Assembly: GCA_963601915.1 (NCBI GenBank)
Contig: CAVCGL010000003.1
Span: forward strand, 1-64,000
Direction: 5' to 3'
DNA length: 64,000 nt
DNA from: Butyricicoccus_A sp963601915
GTDB lineage: Bacteria; Bacillota; Clostridia; Oscillospirales; Butyricicoccaceae
In this document: in pieces, positions 24,104 through 32,757 of the stretch
Numbering within the stretch: position 1 is the stretch's first letter
Layout: each line of letters opens with the position of its first letter
Position numbers and translations under genes: made by a program
The notes under the pieces: model-generated
What the model saw: only the letters and a program-made list of their open reading frames with translations
Database searches by the model: none
What the model was told of the DNA's origin: nothing

Positions 24104-25450
24104 TTATTTGTTTTGCTTTTTATTGCGGCGTTTGCGCAGGTTGTGCAGTCTGACAAAGTACAAAATCACGAACATCAGAACAATCGCACCAATCACAACG
24201 CCCGCGCCGATGATGGCATCCTGCGCCAGCTGCGGCAGGCCGCTCAGCTTTTGATGTACAGAGGCCAGCACGCCCTGTTTTTCCGGCGTTTCTTCCTGCG
24301 TCTGTACTTCCTGCTCCTGCTTGTCAGCTGTGCTCTGCGCAGCAACCGGCAGCAGCACGGTTCTCAGCGGCGCGGAGCCGTCCAAGCCGGTTTCTTCCTG
24401 ATAGGCTTTTTGGCTGCCTTTGGCAACAGAGATCTGCATCTGTACACCGGCATCGGTTTTTTCACAGCGGTAGGACAGATCTTTTTCCGTCATGCCCGTC
24501 GGCAGGCGCAGCGTGACATCTTGCAGCTTTGCCTCATCCAGCGTATATCCGGCTTTTTTGACCGCCTTTTTCGCCTGCTTTTTTAGCTGATCGGTGGACA
24601 CGGTCAATTTCGGATAGGTGCTCTCTACATAGTCGAGCAGCGCCGTTGTCTCAGTGAAGATTCCGCTTTTTACCGGACAGTTGAGCAAGGTGACAATCAC
24701 ATTGCCGCCGTCTTTCGTCTTGGCACAGGCGACAAATGTATTGTGTGCCTTGGTTGTCCAACCGGTTTTGCCCGCGTAAATCCGCGCATCGTAAACCGCA
24801 TTGCCCTGCTCGAGAGCATTCACCTTGGTCTTAATCTGCCAGCCTTCCCCAATGACATTATCCGCTGGCAGCGTATAGCACACGGCACCGGCATACTTGG
24901 CAAATGCCGGATACTGATTGGCAGCCCGTGTAATAATCGCCATGTCATGCGCACAGGTGTAGTGTCCATCGGTATCCAAGCCGTTCGGATTCATAAAATG
25001 CGTATGTGTGCAGCCAAGTTCCGCTGCCTTTGCATTCATCATCGCAACGAAATTGTCTACCGTGCCGCCAACGGCTGCCGCCAGAATGTTCGCCGCATCG
25101 TTGGCAGAGTACACCAGCATACAATACATCAGCTCATCCAGCGTGAGCGTTTCTCCCGCCTCAAAGCCAATGCGCGTAGAGGCCGGATCGACGGTCGCCA
25201 TCGCTTCCTCTGTCGCCGTGGTCGAACCCTGTAAATCGCTGTTCTCCATTGCGACGAGCGCTGTCATCGTCTTGGTAATGGATGCTATCGGCAGCTGTGT
25301 ATAGGCGTCTTTTTCATACAATATCTCTCCCGTATCTGCATCCATCACACATGCACTCTGTGACGTAGTCTGCGGTGCAGCGGCGAGTGCAGACATGCTG
25401 CTGCACAGCAGCAGTACCGCCATCAGGCAGGCGGCAATTTTTTTCCCCAT
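24104..25450 (-). CDS. D-alanyl-D-alanine carboxypeptidase (serine type)
   Basis: Penicillin-binding protein of the DacA/DacF group trimming the terminal D-Ala from peptidoglycan stems outside the membrane. The 448-residue protein has a signal peptide (MGKKIAACLMAVLLLCSSMS), the peptidase S11 domain with SxxK in IASITKTMTAL, SxN in VYSANDAAN and KTG in YAGKTGWTTKAH, a PBP5_C-like beta domain, and a C-terminal membrane helix (AIIGAGVVIGAIVLMFVILYF) followed by basic residues, which anchors it. The ATG at 25450 gives the signal peptide directly after AAGGGAC; upstream codons are not needed. It may belong to sporulation or to general wall turnover; the sequence does not decide. Confidence 0.94.
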   Translation of the reverse strand: MGKKIAACLMAVLLLCSSMSALAAAPQTTSQSACVMDADTGEILYEKDAYTQLPIASITKTMTALVAMENSDLQGSTTATEEAMATVDPASTRIGFEAGETLTLDELMYCMLVYSANDAANILAAAVGGTVDNFVAMMNAKAAELGCTHTHFMNPNGLDTDGHYTCAHDMAIITRAANQYPAFAKYAGAVCYTLPADNVIGEGWQIKTKVNALEQGNAVYDARIYAGKTGWTTKAHNTFVACAKTKDGGNVIVTLLNCPVKSGIFTETTALLDYVESTYPKLTVSTDQLKKQAKKAVKKAGYTLDEAKLQDVTLRLPTGMTEKDLSYRCEKTDAGVQMQISVAKGSQKAYQEETGLDGSAPLRTVLLPVAAQSTADKQEQEVQTQEETPEKQGVLASVHQKLSGLPQLAQDAIIGAGVVIGAIVLMFVILYFVRLHNLRKRRNKKQNK

Positions 25451-25504
25451 ATATGTCCCTTCCCATCTGTAAGTATGTTTTGGTTTTTGATAAAACCATT
25501 CTTT

Positions 25505-25533
25505 ACTATACACGATAATCTGTAAAATAGCAA
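25505..25533 (-). promoter_or_regulatory. Promoter of the carboxypeptidase gene
   Basis: TTGCTA (25533-25528), 17-base spacer, TATAGT (25510-25505) on the minus strand. Confidence 0.65.
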
Positions 25534-25574
25534 CCATACTGCTAACTTTTTAAGATTGTTCACGGAGACTTCAC

Positions 25575-25852
25575 ATGATTCTGTTTTTTTGCTTTTACTC
25601 ATCAATTGTATCGGTATTTTCGTCACGATACACGATAAGCGCGCAGCCCAGCGCGGCGCATGGCGTGTGCCGGAGAAAACGCTGTTTGCGTTATGCGTTC
25701 TCGGCGGCTGTCCCGGTGTCTATCTGACGATGCGCGCCATTCGCCACAAAACCAAGCACAAACGATTCATGATTGGTATTCCACTCATTTTTGCGGGCCA
25801 GCTTGCCCTGTGCGCTTGGCTGTTTTATTCATACACACCGGTTTTGCTGTAA
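25575..25852 (+). CDS. DUF1294 small membrane protein, apparent start-proximal frameshift
   Basis: Inner membrane protein of about 90 residues with the DUF1294 pattern: first helix LLLLINCIGIFVTIHDKRAAQRGAWRVPE, then LFALCVLGGCPGVYLTMRAIRHKTKHKRFMIGIP and a final hydrophobic helix. Function of the family is unknown. The only ATG with a ribosome site (GGAG, ATG at 25575) is one base out of frame with the conserved part: a run of seven T at 25584-25590 would need eight to join them. Without a shift the frame is open from a TTG at 25556 that has no Shine-Dalgarno. It could be a sequencing indel, slippage on the T-run, or a genuine TTG start. pyrC follows 46 bases downstream. Confidence 0.7.
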
Positions 25853-25898
25853 ATCAAGACCGATTCACTCCCATGATAGAAAATACAAGGAGGTTCTT

Positions 25899-27173
25899 AT
25901 GTTACTCATTCAAAACGGCACGGTTCTCGATCCGTACACCGAAACCTGCGAAAAGCTGGACATTCTCATCGACGATGCCGGTCTGATTCACCGCATCGCG
26001 CCGCATATTCCGGAAAATCACGCGGAGGACGTCTATGACGCATCCGGCTGCATGATTTCTCCAGGTCTCGTCGATGTGCATGTGCATTTCCGCGATCCAG
26101 GTCAGACGGAAAAGGAAGACATTTACACCGGCGCAGCCGCCGCAGAGGCTGGCGGCTACACCACCGTTGTATGCATGGCAAACACGAAGCCGACCTGTGA
26201 CAATCTGGAAATCTTACAGTATGTGCAGGACAAAGCGCGCCACGTCATGATTCACGTCCTGCAGGACTGCGCCGTGACCAAGGGGCTGGGCGGCAAAGAG
26301 CTGGTGAATTTTGAAGCACTGCACGAGGCCGGTGCGCCGGGCTTTACCGATGACGGCGTCAATCTGACCAGCGGCAAGCTGTGCTTGGAAGCGATGCGCC
26401 GCGCCAAGGCGCTCGGCGTTCCGCTGTCCTTCCACGAGGAAGATCCGGCATATGTGCTGTCTCCCGGTGTCAATTACGGCAGTGAGGCGGCAAAGAAATT
26501 CGATGTTCTCGGTGCCATGCCGTCCTCCGAAGAAGAGATGATTGCCCGCGATATTGAGCTTGCGCTGATGACTGGCGCCCGCGTCGCCTTCCAGCACATC
26601 AGCTCCGGCAAATCCGTCGCTCTCATCCGCGCGGGCAAGGCGCGCGGCGCAGATATTCACGCTGAAGCGACACCGCACCATCTGGCACTGACACAGGATG
26701 ATGTGCTGACCTATGGTGTCAACGCCCGTATGAATCCGCCGCTGCGCACAGAGCAAGACCGTCAGGCACTCATCGCCGGTCTGGCAGACGGCACCATTGA
26801 CATGATTGCTACCGACCATGCGCCGCACACGGCAGAGCAGAAAAACAAGCCGTTTGCTCAGTCCATGTCGGGCATTACCGGTCTGGAAACCGCTTTCTCT
26901 GTCCTCAACACCGCCTTGGTGTGCACCGGCAAAATCACACCGATGCAGCTCATGCGCTGCATGAGCCAGAATCCGGCACAGTTCTATAATCTGACCGGCA
27001 AGTCCATCGAAGAGGGCAATCGCGCGGAACTGATGATTGCAGATTGGAACGAGGATGTTGTGTACACGACGTATCGCTCCAAGTCCAGCAACACCCCGTT
27101 TACTGGCAAGCCGCTCAAGGGCAAAATCAAGGGCATTGTATGCGGCACGTATACTTCGCTCAAGAACGCCTGA
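25899..27173 (+). CDS. pyrC: Dihydroorotase
   Basis: Zinc amidohydrolase closing carbamoyl-aspartate to dihydroorotate in pyrimidine synthesis. The 424-residue protein is the class I type. DVHVHFRDPGQTEKED near residue 60 carries the metal-binding His-x-His, YTTVVCMANTKPT the following strand, HEAGAPGFTDDG, FQHISSGKSVALIR and AEATPHHL the further ligands, and IATDHAPHT the catalytic Asp. The ATG at 25899 follows AAGGAGG; upstream in-frame codons belong to the preceding gene region. No other pyr genes are adjacent. A terminator follows. Confidence 0.96.
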   Translation: MLLIQNGTVLDPYTETCEKLDILIDDAGLIHRIAPHIPENHAEDVYDASGCMISPGLVDVHVHFRDPGQTEKEDIYTGAAAAEAGGYTTVVCMANTKPTCDNLEILQYVQDKARHVMIHVLQDCAVTKGLGGKELVNFEALHEAGAPGFTDDGVNLTSGKLCLEAMRRAKALGVPLSFHEEDPAYVLSPGVNYGSEAAKKFDVLGAMPSSEEEMIARDIELALMTGARVAFQHISSGKSVALIRAGKARGADIHAEATPHHLALTQDDVLTYGVNARMNPPLRTEQDRQALIAGLADGTIDMIATDHAPHTAEQKNKPFAQSMSGITGLETAFSVLNTALVCTGKITPMQLMRCMSQNPAQFYNLTGKSIEEGNRAELMIADWNEDVVYTTYRSKSSNTPFTGKPLKGKIKGIVCGTYTSLKNA

Positions 27174-27192
27174 ACAATATATAAGCAAAAGG

Positions 27193-27227
27193 AAATCCGG
27201 AGACATCATTCGATGCTCTCCGGATTT
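27193..27227. terminator. Terminator between pyrC and rlmH
   Basis: An 11-bp stem AAATCCGGAGA/TCTCCGGATTT between two convergent genes, T-rich on the + side. Confidence 0.75.
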
Positions 27228-27232
27228 TGCTG

Positions 27233-27715
27233 TTATTTATGATATTTTCCGCCGGATGCGATGTTGAGCGCTCGGTACAGCTGTTCCAGCACCATGACCC
27301 GCGCCAGATGATGCGGAAATGTCATCGGTGACATAGACAAGCGCAGCTGTGCGGATTTTTTCAGGCTCTCATCCAGTCCGCACGATCCGCCGATCAGCAC
27401 ACTGATATGCGATACACCGTTTCCCATCCATTTGCTCAGCTTGTCCGCAAACTGTTCACTGGACAGCGTGCCGCCCTCAATGCACATGGCGACAATCGCA
27501 CTGCCCGCCGGAATTTTGGCCCGAATCGCCTCTGCTTCCTTGGCAAGTGCCGCGTCAATCTGCGCCTGAGACGGACTGTCCGGCAGACGCTGCTCCGTCA
27601 GTTCCAAAATTTCCAGTTTACAATAGCCTTTGAGCCGCTTTTCATATTCGGCGCACGCCTCTCGATAAAATTTTTCCTTGAGCTTGCCGACACAAATCAA
27701 TCGAACATGCAGCAT
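27233..27715 (-). CDS. rlmH: 23S rRNA (pseudouridine-1915 N3)-methyltransferase
   Basis: SPOUT-class methyltransferase acting on the assembled 70S ribosome. The 160-residue length is exactly that of the family. VRLICVGKLKEKFYREACAEYEKRLKGY opens the protein and FLIGG-like SVLIGGSCGLDESLKKSA, then LSMSPMTFPHHLARVMVLEQLYRALNI and the conserved GGKYHK end form the trefoil knot. The ATG at 27715 lies after GGAGGAGAACC and inside the 3' end of walJ (19-base overlap), so the two are coupled. Position next to walJ mirrors the Bacillus wal region. Confidence 0.96.
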   Translation of the reverse strand: MLHVRLICVGKLKEKFYREACAEYEKRLKGYCKLEILELTEQRLPDSPSQAQIDAALAKEAEAIRAKIPAGSAIVAMCIEGGTLSSEQFADKLSKWMGNGVSHISVLIGGSCGLDESLKKSAQLRLSMSPMTFPHHLARVMVLEQLYRALNIASGGKYHK

Positions 27716-28500
27716 TGGTTCTCCTCCTCTGTCAGTGGAATCGGCTGTTCCATTGCGCCGCGCGGCGCAACATATACCTCGCAGTCCGCGCCGCTCAGCG
27801 CGTGCTGGGTGCATCGCAGTGCGGTCAGCGGGTTATTATTCTTATCACTCAAATGCGCCAGGACGAGCCGTTTTGCACCGTTTTTGACCGCTTCCAACGC
27901 CCCGACCGCACACGCTTCATTGGATAAATGTCCCAGCTTGCCGCGGATGCGCTGCTGCAAATAAACCGGATACGGGCCATGCTTGAGCATATCGACATCG
28001 TGATTGGACTCCAGCACCACCGTGTCGCAGCCGCAGATGGTCTGTCGAACCGTCTCAGACAAAAAGCCGGTATCCGTCACATAACCGAGCTGATGCCCGC
28101 CGCCGTCAATGCGATAGGCAACCGGTTCTGCGGCGTCATGAGAGATCGGCACGGACTGTACATGCAGCTGCCCGATGGAAAATTCTTCTCCGCCTGCAAA
28201 CATGCGGAGATTCTTTTTGGCCTGCGGCAGCTTTTGCAGAATGGCCGCCGCCGTGCCGAACGAGGCATATACCGGCAGCTCGTATTTTTTGACAAATGTC
28301 GCCAAACCCTTGATATGGTCTGTGTGCTCATGCGTGAGCAGCACCGCGGACAAATCGGAAATTTCCATATCAATGCGGCGCAGCGCCTGATTGAGCGCGC
28401 GAACCGACACGCCCAAATCAATCAGCACCGCGGTCTTGCCGGACTGCCACACGGCGCAGTTTCCCGAGGAACCGGAAGCCACGGAATAATAAAAACTCAT
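27697..28500 (-). CDS. walJ: MBL-fold metallohydrolase WalJ (YycJ)
   Basis: Metallo-beta-lactamase-fold hydrolase; the Bacillus and Staphylococcus members are the last or next genes in the wal operon and are linked to cell-wall and DNA-replication coordination. The 267-residue protein starts YSVASGSSGNCAVW and has the metal motif LLTHEHTDHIKGL near residue 55, SHDAAEPVAYRI, GYVTDTGFL, VVLESNHDVDML and LVLAHLSDKNN. AAGGAG precedes the ATG. It sits between murA and rlmH; the exact substrate is unknown. Confidence 0.92.
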   Translation of the reverse strand: MSFYYSVASGSSGNCAVWQSGKTAVLIDLGVSVRALNQALRRIDMEISDLSAVLLTHEHTDHIKGLATFVKKYELPVYASFGTAAAILQKLPQAKKNLRMFAGGEEFSIGQLHVQSVPISHDAAEPVAYRIDGGGHQLGYVTDTGFLSETVRQTICGCDTVVLESNHDVDMLKHGPYPVYLQQRIRGKLGHLSNEACAVGALEAVKNGAKRLVLAHLSDKNNNPLTALRCTQHALSGADCEVYVAPRGAMEQPIPLTEEENQCCMFD

Positions 28501-28516
28501 TGGTATCTCCTTCGAC

Positions 28517-28547
28517 AAAAACGGGGAACTGCCTCGGCAGTTCCCCG
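28517..28547 (-). terminator. Terminator of murA
   Basis: A perfect 11-bp GC-rich stem (28522-28532 with 28537-28547) and a T-run on the minus strand 16 bases after murA. The walJ start follows only 17 bases further, so walJ-rlmH expression may depend on read-through. Confidence 0.85.
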
Positions 28548-28562
28548 CAAAGCTACAAGAGC

Positions 28563-29831
28563 TTATTCGTTTACTCGTTCCATCTCGCCACCGATGCCGC
28601 ATACCTTTTCCACCAGATTTTCATAGCCGCGCTCGACATAACCGATATTGGAAATCGTCGTTACACCCTGTGCTGCCAGACCGGCAATGACCATTGCCGC
28701 GCCTGCACGCAGGTCATGTGCGACAACATCGGTACCAAACAGATCCGGTACACCTTCAATCACAGCGGTCTCCTTAAAGACGCTGATGTGTGCGCCCATC
28801 TTCTCCAGCTCTTCTGCATAGCGGAAGCGGTTCGGCCAAACACCCTCTGTGATGTGGCTGGAACCGTCTGCCAGCACCATCGCTGCCGCCATCTGCGGAT
28901 GCATGTCGGTCGGGAATCCCGGATACGGCATGGTCTTGAGGTTGGTATGGCGCAGCGGGCCATTTCGGATGATGCGAACCGAATCGTCATACATCTCAAC
29001 CTTGACGCCCATGTCCTCCAGCTTAGTTCCGATACATTCCAGATGCTTCGGAATGACATTCTTGATGAGAACATCTCCGCCGCAGGCTGCAACAGCTGCC
29101 ATATAGGTACCTGCTTCAATCTGGTCCGGAATAATCGAATACGTGCCGCCATGCAGGCTCTCTACGCCGTTGATGACGATCTTATCCGTACCGGCGCCCT
29201 TGATGTCAGCACCCATCTGGTTGAGGAAGTTTGCCAAATCGACGATGTGCGGCTCCTTCGCCACATTTTCCATCACGGTCTGACCCTTTGCAAAGACAGC
29301 TGCGAGCATGACATTCATCGTCGCACCAACGGTAACCACATCAAAATAGATATGATTGCCGACCAGACCCTCCGGCGCAATGGCCGAGATAAAGCCTTCC
29401 GGCTCAACGCGAACATAGCTGTTGAGTCGCTCGAAGCCCTTAATGTGCTGATCGACAGGACGAATGCCGCCGAAATTACATCCGCCCGGCATAGCCACGC
29501 GGGCATGTCCATATCTGCCCAGCTCGGCACCGATAAAGTAGTACGACGCACGCAAGCGTGTCATCAGCTCAAATGTCTCCGGGCTTTCCAGATCCATCGT
29601 GCCCTTCTCGGTCTGAATGGTTGTCTCATCCAAACGGGTAATTTTCATGCCCATCTTTTCGAGAATCTCGAACTGCAGCATGACGTCAACAATATTTGGA
29701 ATATTTTTAATAATACACGGCCCATCAACCATCAATGTTGCCGGTACGATAGCAACGGCAGCATTTTTTGCACCACTGATCGTGACTTCGCCGTTCAGCG
29801 GATGTCCGCCCTTGATGATATATTTCTCCAA
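28563..29831 (-). CDS. murA: UDP-N-acetylglucosamine 1-carboxyvinyltransferase
   Basis: First committed enzyme of peptidoglycan synthesis, transferring enolpyruvate to UDP-GlcNAc. The 422-residue protein holds the catalytic residues: Lys in ISGAKNAAVAI near 22, Cys in AMPGGCNFGGIRPVDQH (the fosfomycin target; this is a Cys, so predicted sensitive), Asp in GFPTDMHPQMAAAM, and Arg in HDLRAGAAMVIAGLAAQG. The start is TTG at 29831 after AAGGAGAAGG. It lies between yycI and walJ, an insertion relative to the Bacillus wal order. Followed by a strong terminator. Confidence 0.96.
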   Translation of the reverse strand: MEKYIIKGGHPLNGEVTISGAKNAAVAIVPATLMVDGPCIIKNIPNIVDVMLQFEILEKMGMKITRLDETTIQTEKGTMDLESPETFELMTRLRASYYFIGAELGRYGHARVAMPGGCNFGGIRPVDQHIKGFERLNSYVRVEPEGFISAIAPEGLVGNHIYFDVVTVGATMNVMLAAVFAKGQTVMENVAKEPHIVDLANFLNQMGADIKGAGTDKIVINGVESLHGGTYSIIPDQIEAGTYMAAVAACGGDVLIKNVIPKHLECIGTKLEDMGVKVEMYDDSVRIIRNGPLRHTNLKTMPYPGFPTDMHPQMAAAMVLADGSSHITEGVWPNRFRYAEELEKMGAHISVFKETAVIEGVPDLFGTDVVAHDLRAGAAMVIAGLAAQGVTTISNIGYVERGYENLVEKVCGIGGEMERVNE

Positions 29832-29950
29832 CGAAACCTTCTCCTTAAAATCCTAACTGCCAGGATAGTTGTTTCCCCAGTTACACTCTATTTAACCTTC
29901 ATTCACGTGCATTGCAGGAATTGCTTCTGTCAGCACATGTATACGAATAA

Positions 29951-29979
29951 TATGTTAACACAACTATTACAAGAACGCA
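29951..29979 (-). promoter_or_regulatory. Possible promoter of murA
   Basis: TTGCGT (29979-29974), 17-base spacer, TAACAT (29956-29951) on the minus strand in the 236-base gap after yycI. Confidence 0.4.
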
Positions 29980-30067
29980 AACGATTTTTACATTTCCGCC
30001 GGTTTTCCTTCAAAAAAACAGTTTCATAGGACAAAAAGCATTTTTTTGGTACGGGATGCACAAAAAA

Positions 30068-31192
30068 TCATCCCTCAGCATTCCAGATATTATCCGCTGC
30101 ATCTGTTTCATTTTGCTGCGATGCGGCATCGGATGTGCCGGAATCCGTCTGATTCTCCGTGTTGGTATCCGCCACATCCGAAACAGGCTGTTCGCTGTCC
30201 GTACCTGTGTCCGGCTGTGTCCATGCCGCCGATGTGCCGGAGCCGGCATCCGACGCGCTGCCGCTTCCCGCTCCGTTGGCATCGCCCGACTGGCTGGTCT
30301 CTCCGATGCTCTCCGCCGTGACTACCTTTCCGGTCAGGATATTCAAAATATAATCGCCCTGATCGGTGGAAAACCGCCAGCAGGGAATGGTGGCAAACCG
30401 TCCACCGCTCCGATCGGACAGAACATATGCCGCCTGCACATTGAGGATTTGTCCCGCACCGCTCTTCGCTGCGAGGAATTGGAACAGCGCCTGTTGTTCG
30501 GAATAGGTTTCCAGCGCGCGAATTTCCAGCGGCTGCGCGGTGCCGTCACACCATGTGCCGGTAATCGTAAAAATATTGTCCGGCGCAATGGAAATATCCA
30601 AGCTGCATCCAATCAGTTCTGTGCCTTCAATTTCCTGCTGCACACTGACTGCAAAGCCGGTATTGTCCTGTGTCGCAGCGATCTGCTTTTTCGGCACGGA
30701 AAATCCCGCCTTTTGCAGCAGCTCAAACACTACTTTGACCGCCTGATCGGTATCCTGCGGGGCTTCTACATCGGAAAGCTGCACGCTGGCATCCAGTTTG
30801 CCCGACTGAGACCACGATACGGTTCCGTTGTCACCGCTCCAAACCGCAGTATTTCCCTTGGCTTCGGTCTGGATGTCTCCGCTCAGCAGAGCAAATGCCA
30901 GCTGCTTTTCTGCGTTCTCGTCCGCGCGCAGGGTATACGCCTGCGGCACGGTCTCCATCGCGCGATACACACTGGATCCGCACAGGATGCCCTGCTTTGC
31001 GAGCATACTGTCAAGCTGTTGATGGGTTTTGTGCCGGATCCAAGTGTCATAGCCCTTCGCGCAGCCCAGCGCCGCCAGCAGCACCAGATTGACCACGAGC
31101 AAGACGGCAATCGCTGTATTTTTCACACCGCCCCACGGACGGATACCCGCTGTCTTTTGCTGCTTATCCTGCCGCTTTTTCCACAGCTTCAC
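30068..31192 (-). CDS. YycI-like membrane-anchored regulatory protein
   Basis: A 374-residue protein with a short basic cytoplasmic start, one membrane helix (NTAIAVLLVVNLVLLAALG near residue 25-43) and an extracytoplasmic domain ending IPCWRFSTDQGDYILNILTGKVV, which resembles the PepSY-like C-terminal repeats of YycI. The last 75 residues are a Ser/Thr/Asp/Gln-rich low-complexity tail. In Bacillus YycI and YycH inhibit the kinase WalK in the membrane. It overlaps the upstream YycH-like gene by ATGA. The family call rests on topology and gene order, not on a clear motif. Confidence 0.7.
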   Translation of the reverse strand: MKLWKKRQDKQQKTAGIRPWGGVKNTAIAVLLVVNLVLLAALGCAKGYDTWIRHKTHQQLDSMLAKQGILCGSSVYRAMETVPQAYTLRADENAEKQLAFALLSGDIQTEAKGNTAVWSGDNGTVSWSQSGKLDASVQLSDVEAPQDTDQAVKVVFELLQKAGFSVPKKQIAATQDNTGFAVSVQQEIEGTELIGCSLDISIAPDNIFTITGTWCDGTAQPLEIRALETYSEQQALFQFLAAKSGAGQILNVQAAYVLSDRSGGRFATIPCWRFSTDQGDYILNILTGKVVTAESIGETSQSGDANGAGSGSASDAGSGTSAAWTQPDTGTDSEQPVSDVADTNTENQTDSGTSDAASQQNETDAADNIWNAEG

Positions 31193-32757
31193 GATGCGCC
31201 ACCTCCCTGAATCAGATGGTCAAAGTCCTGCATGACAACCGTGATATGATCCGGCGTCAGCGTTCGATTGATCTCGTTCTTTGTATCCTCCTTGCCGTAT
31301 TGCAGAACATACCACTGCGGAGATACCGCTGTGCCGGTCGTATCATACCAAGCCGTCGTGCTCGCGCTGTTCTGCGCTTCGTCCCACGACAAATCAGCAT
31401 CGTTGTCCTCTGCATTCCAGTTGGCACTGTCCGTACCAGATGCATCGGCATACGCACTATTCCAGTCGTTCGCCGTTTCCTTTGCCTGATCGACATAGCG
31501 CAGGCTGAGAACCGCATCTGCATCAAAGGACAGAGACGCTGCCGCCTGTTTTTCCGGCATGACAGCAATGGTCTCTCCCGTCGATTGACAGGTGCGCAGT
31601 GCCAGCTCCGCATGTGTCAGCATACCATTGTCAAATGTATAGCGCGCGACATAGCCGGACGCCACATTATCTACCGGCACGCCGTCAATCTGCATGCCAT
31701 ACACGACAATAAACCGTCCATTGTCATCGGTATACGTCTTTTTGAGAGACGGCTGTGCACCGCTTCCGATCGCCTCCAAGGTCTCACCGGTCAGTCGATA
31801 CGCGGTCTGCACATACTGCTGGTACAGCTTTTGTCCATGCGCCGCGGTCACGCCAATGCCGCTTCCGTCATACATCGCTGTGCCGTCTTTTCCCAGGCGG
31901 AACGTATTTTCACCGGATACATACACCGTCTTTCCACCAGAGATATAGGCACGCTGTACCGCGTCCTTTGCCTGGAATCCAAACGCTGTGAGCACATCCT
32001 CGATGCCGTCCTCGCCGGTATACGGCGCAAAGGACATCACATCAAAGGTCATGCCGCCTGTGTGATACAGGACATCCGGTGAAATGACGGCGGTCTTTTC
32101 GTCTACTGCCAGACTACAGCCATTCGGCTCAAACTGCTCGACAGACAGCTGAAAATCCTCATCTTGTACCGAGGTCTCTGCGCACTTGATGACGCCGCTG
32201 CTGCTGTCTCGGAAGTACAGCGTATAGCCGTCCTTGCTCTTGGACAACACGGCGGTTCCCAGCGCGCAATCCGTCAAATTTTCTGTGTCAGAGCATCCCA
32301 GCCAATTGGCGATCATCGCCGCCGGAACCTGTCCGTCATACTGCATCATGAGCAGCTGCTGCTTGAGTGCCTGACTATATGTTTCCATTGTCGTCGGGTG
32401 CGGTTTTGCCGCGTGAGACAGCGCCTGCATCCAGACATCCGCTGTCTGCTCATACGCCTGCTTGACGCTGTCTGTATTGTATTCTGCGCCGTACACACCA
32501 TTTTTGCTGCGCGAAGCAAAACGAATCGGCATCGCACCGGCGGCCGCATCGGTCTCTGTCTGATCCGACGCCGTCATCCACTGCGGCAAAGACAGCGTGA
32601 CCTGCGGCAACGCCTGCCGCCACAGCAGCGCGCCCTGTACCGGTATCGCCGCCACCAGGACAACCAATATGCCATTGCGCCATATCTCTTTGTGTCGAGC
32701 AAACCAGCGCGCGATTGCTCGGCGAATCCGTCTATTCGGCAATCGTTCTTGGCTCAT
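31189..32757 (-). CDS. YycH-like membrane-anchored regulatory protein
   Basis: A 522-residue protein with a basic N-terminal cytoplasmic segment, one membrane helix (NGILVVLVAAIPVQGALLW near residue 28-46) and a large extracytoplasmic domain with repeated beta-rich segments (SKDGYTLYFRDSSSG, RFIVVYGMQIDGVPVDNVASGY, YVLQYGKED), as in YycH. The region around 440-475 is Asp/Asn/Ser-rich. It starts within the stop codon of the kinase-less sensor (ATGA) and ends within the start of the YycI-like gene, so the three are translationally coupled. Longer than Bacillus YycH. Confidence 0.7.
   Translation of the reverse strand: MSQERLPNRRIRRAIARWFARHKEIWRNGILVVLVAAIPVQGALLWRQALPQVTLSLPQWMTASDQTETDAAAGAMPIRFASRSKNGVYGAEYNTDSVKQAYEQTADVWMQALSHAAKPHPTTMETYSQALKQQLLMMQYDGQVPAAMIANWLGCSDTENLTDCALGTAVLSKSKDGYTLYFRDSSSGVIKCAETSVQDEDFQLSVEQFEPNGCSLAVDEKTAVISPDVLYHTGGMTFDVMSFAPYTGEDGIEDVLTAFGFQAKDAVQRAYISGGKTVYVSGENTFRLGKDGTAMYDGSGIGVTAAHGQKLYQQYVQTAYRLTGETLEAIGSGAQPSLKKTYTDDNGRFIVVYGMQIDGVPVDNVASGYVARYTFDNGMLTHAELALRTCQSTGETIAVMPEKQAAASLSFDADAVLSLRYVDQAKETANDWNSAYADASGTDSANWNAEDNDADLSWDEAQNSASTTAWYDTTGTAVSPQWYVLQYGKEDTKNEINRTLTPDHITVVMQDFDHLIQGGGAS

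Noticed and set aside
28563..29831. MurA might be fosfomycin-resistant
   Set aside because: The catalytic Cys is present in AMPGGC, so there is no Cys-to-Asp change.
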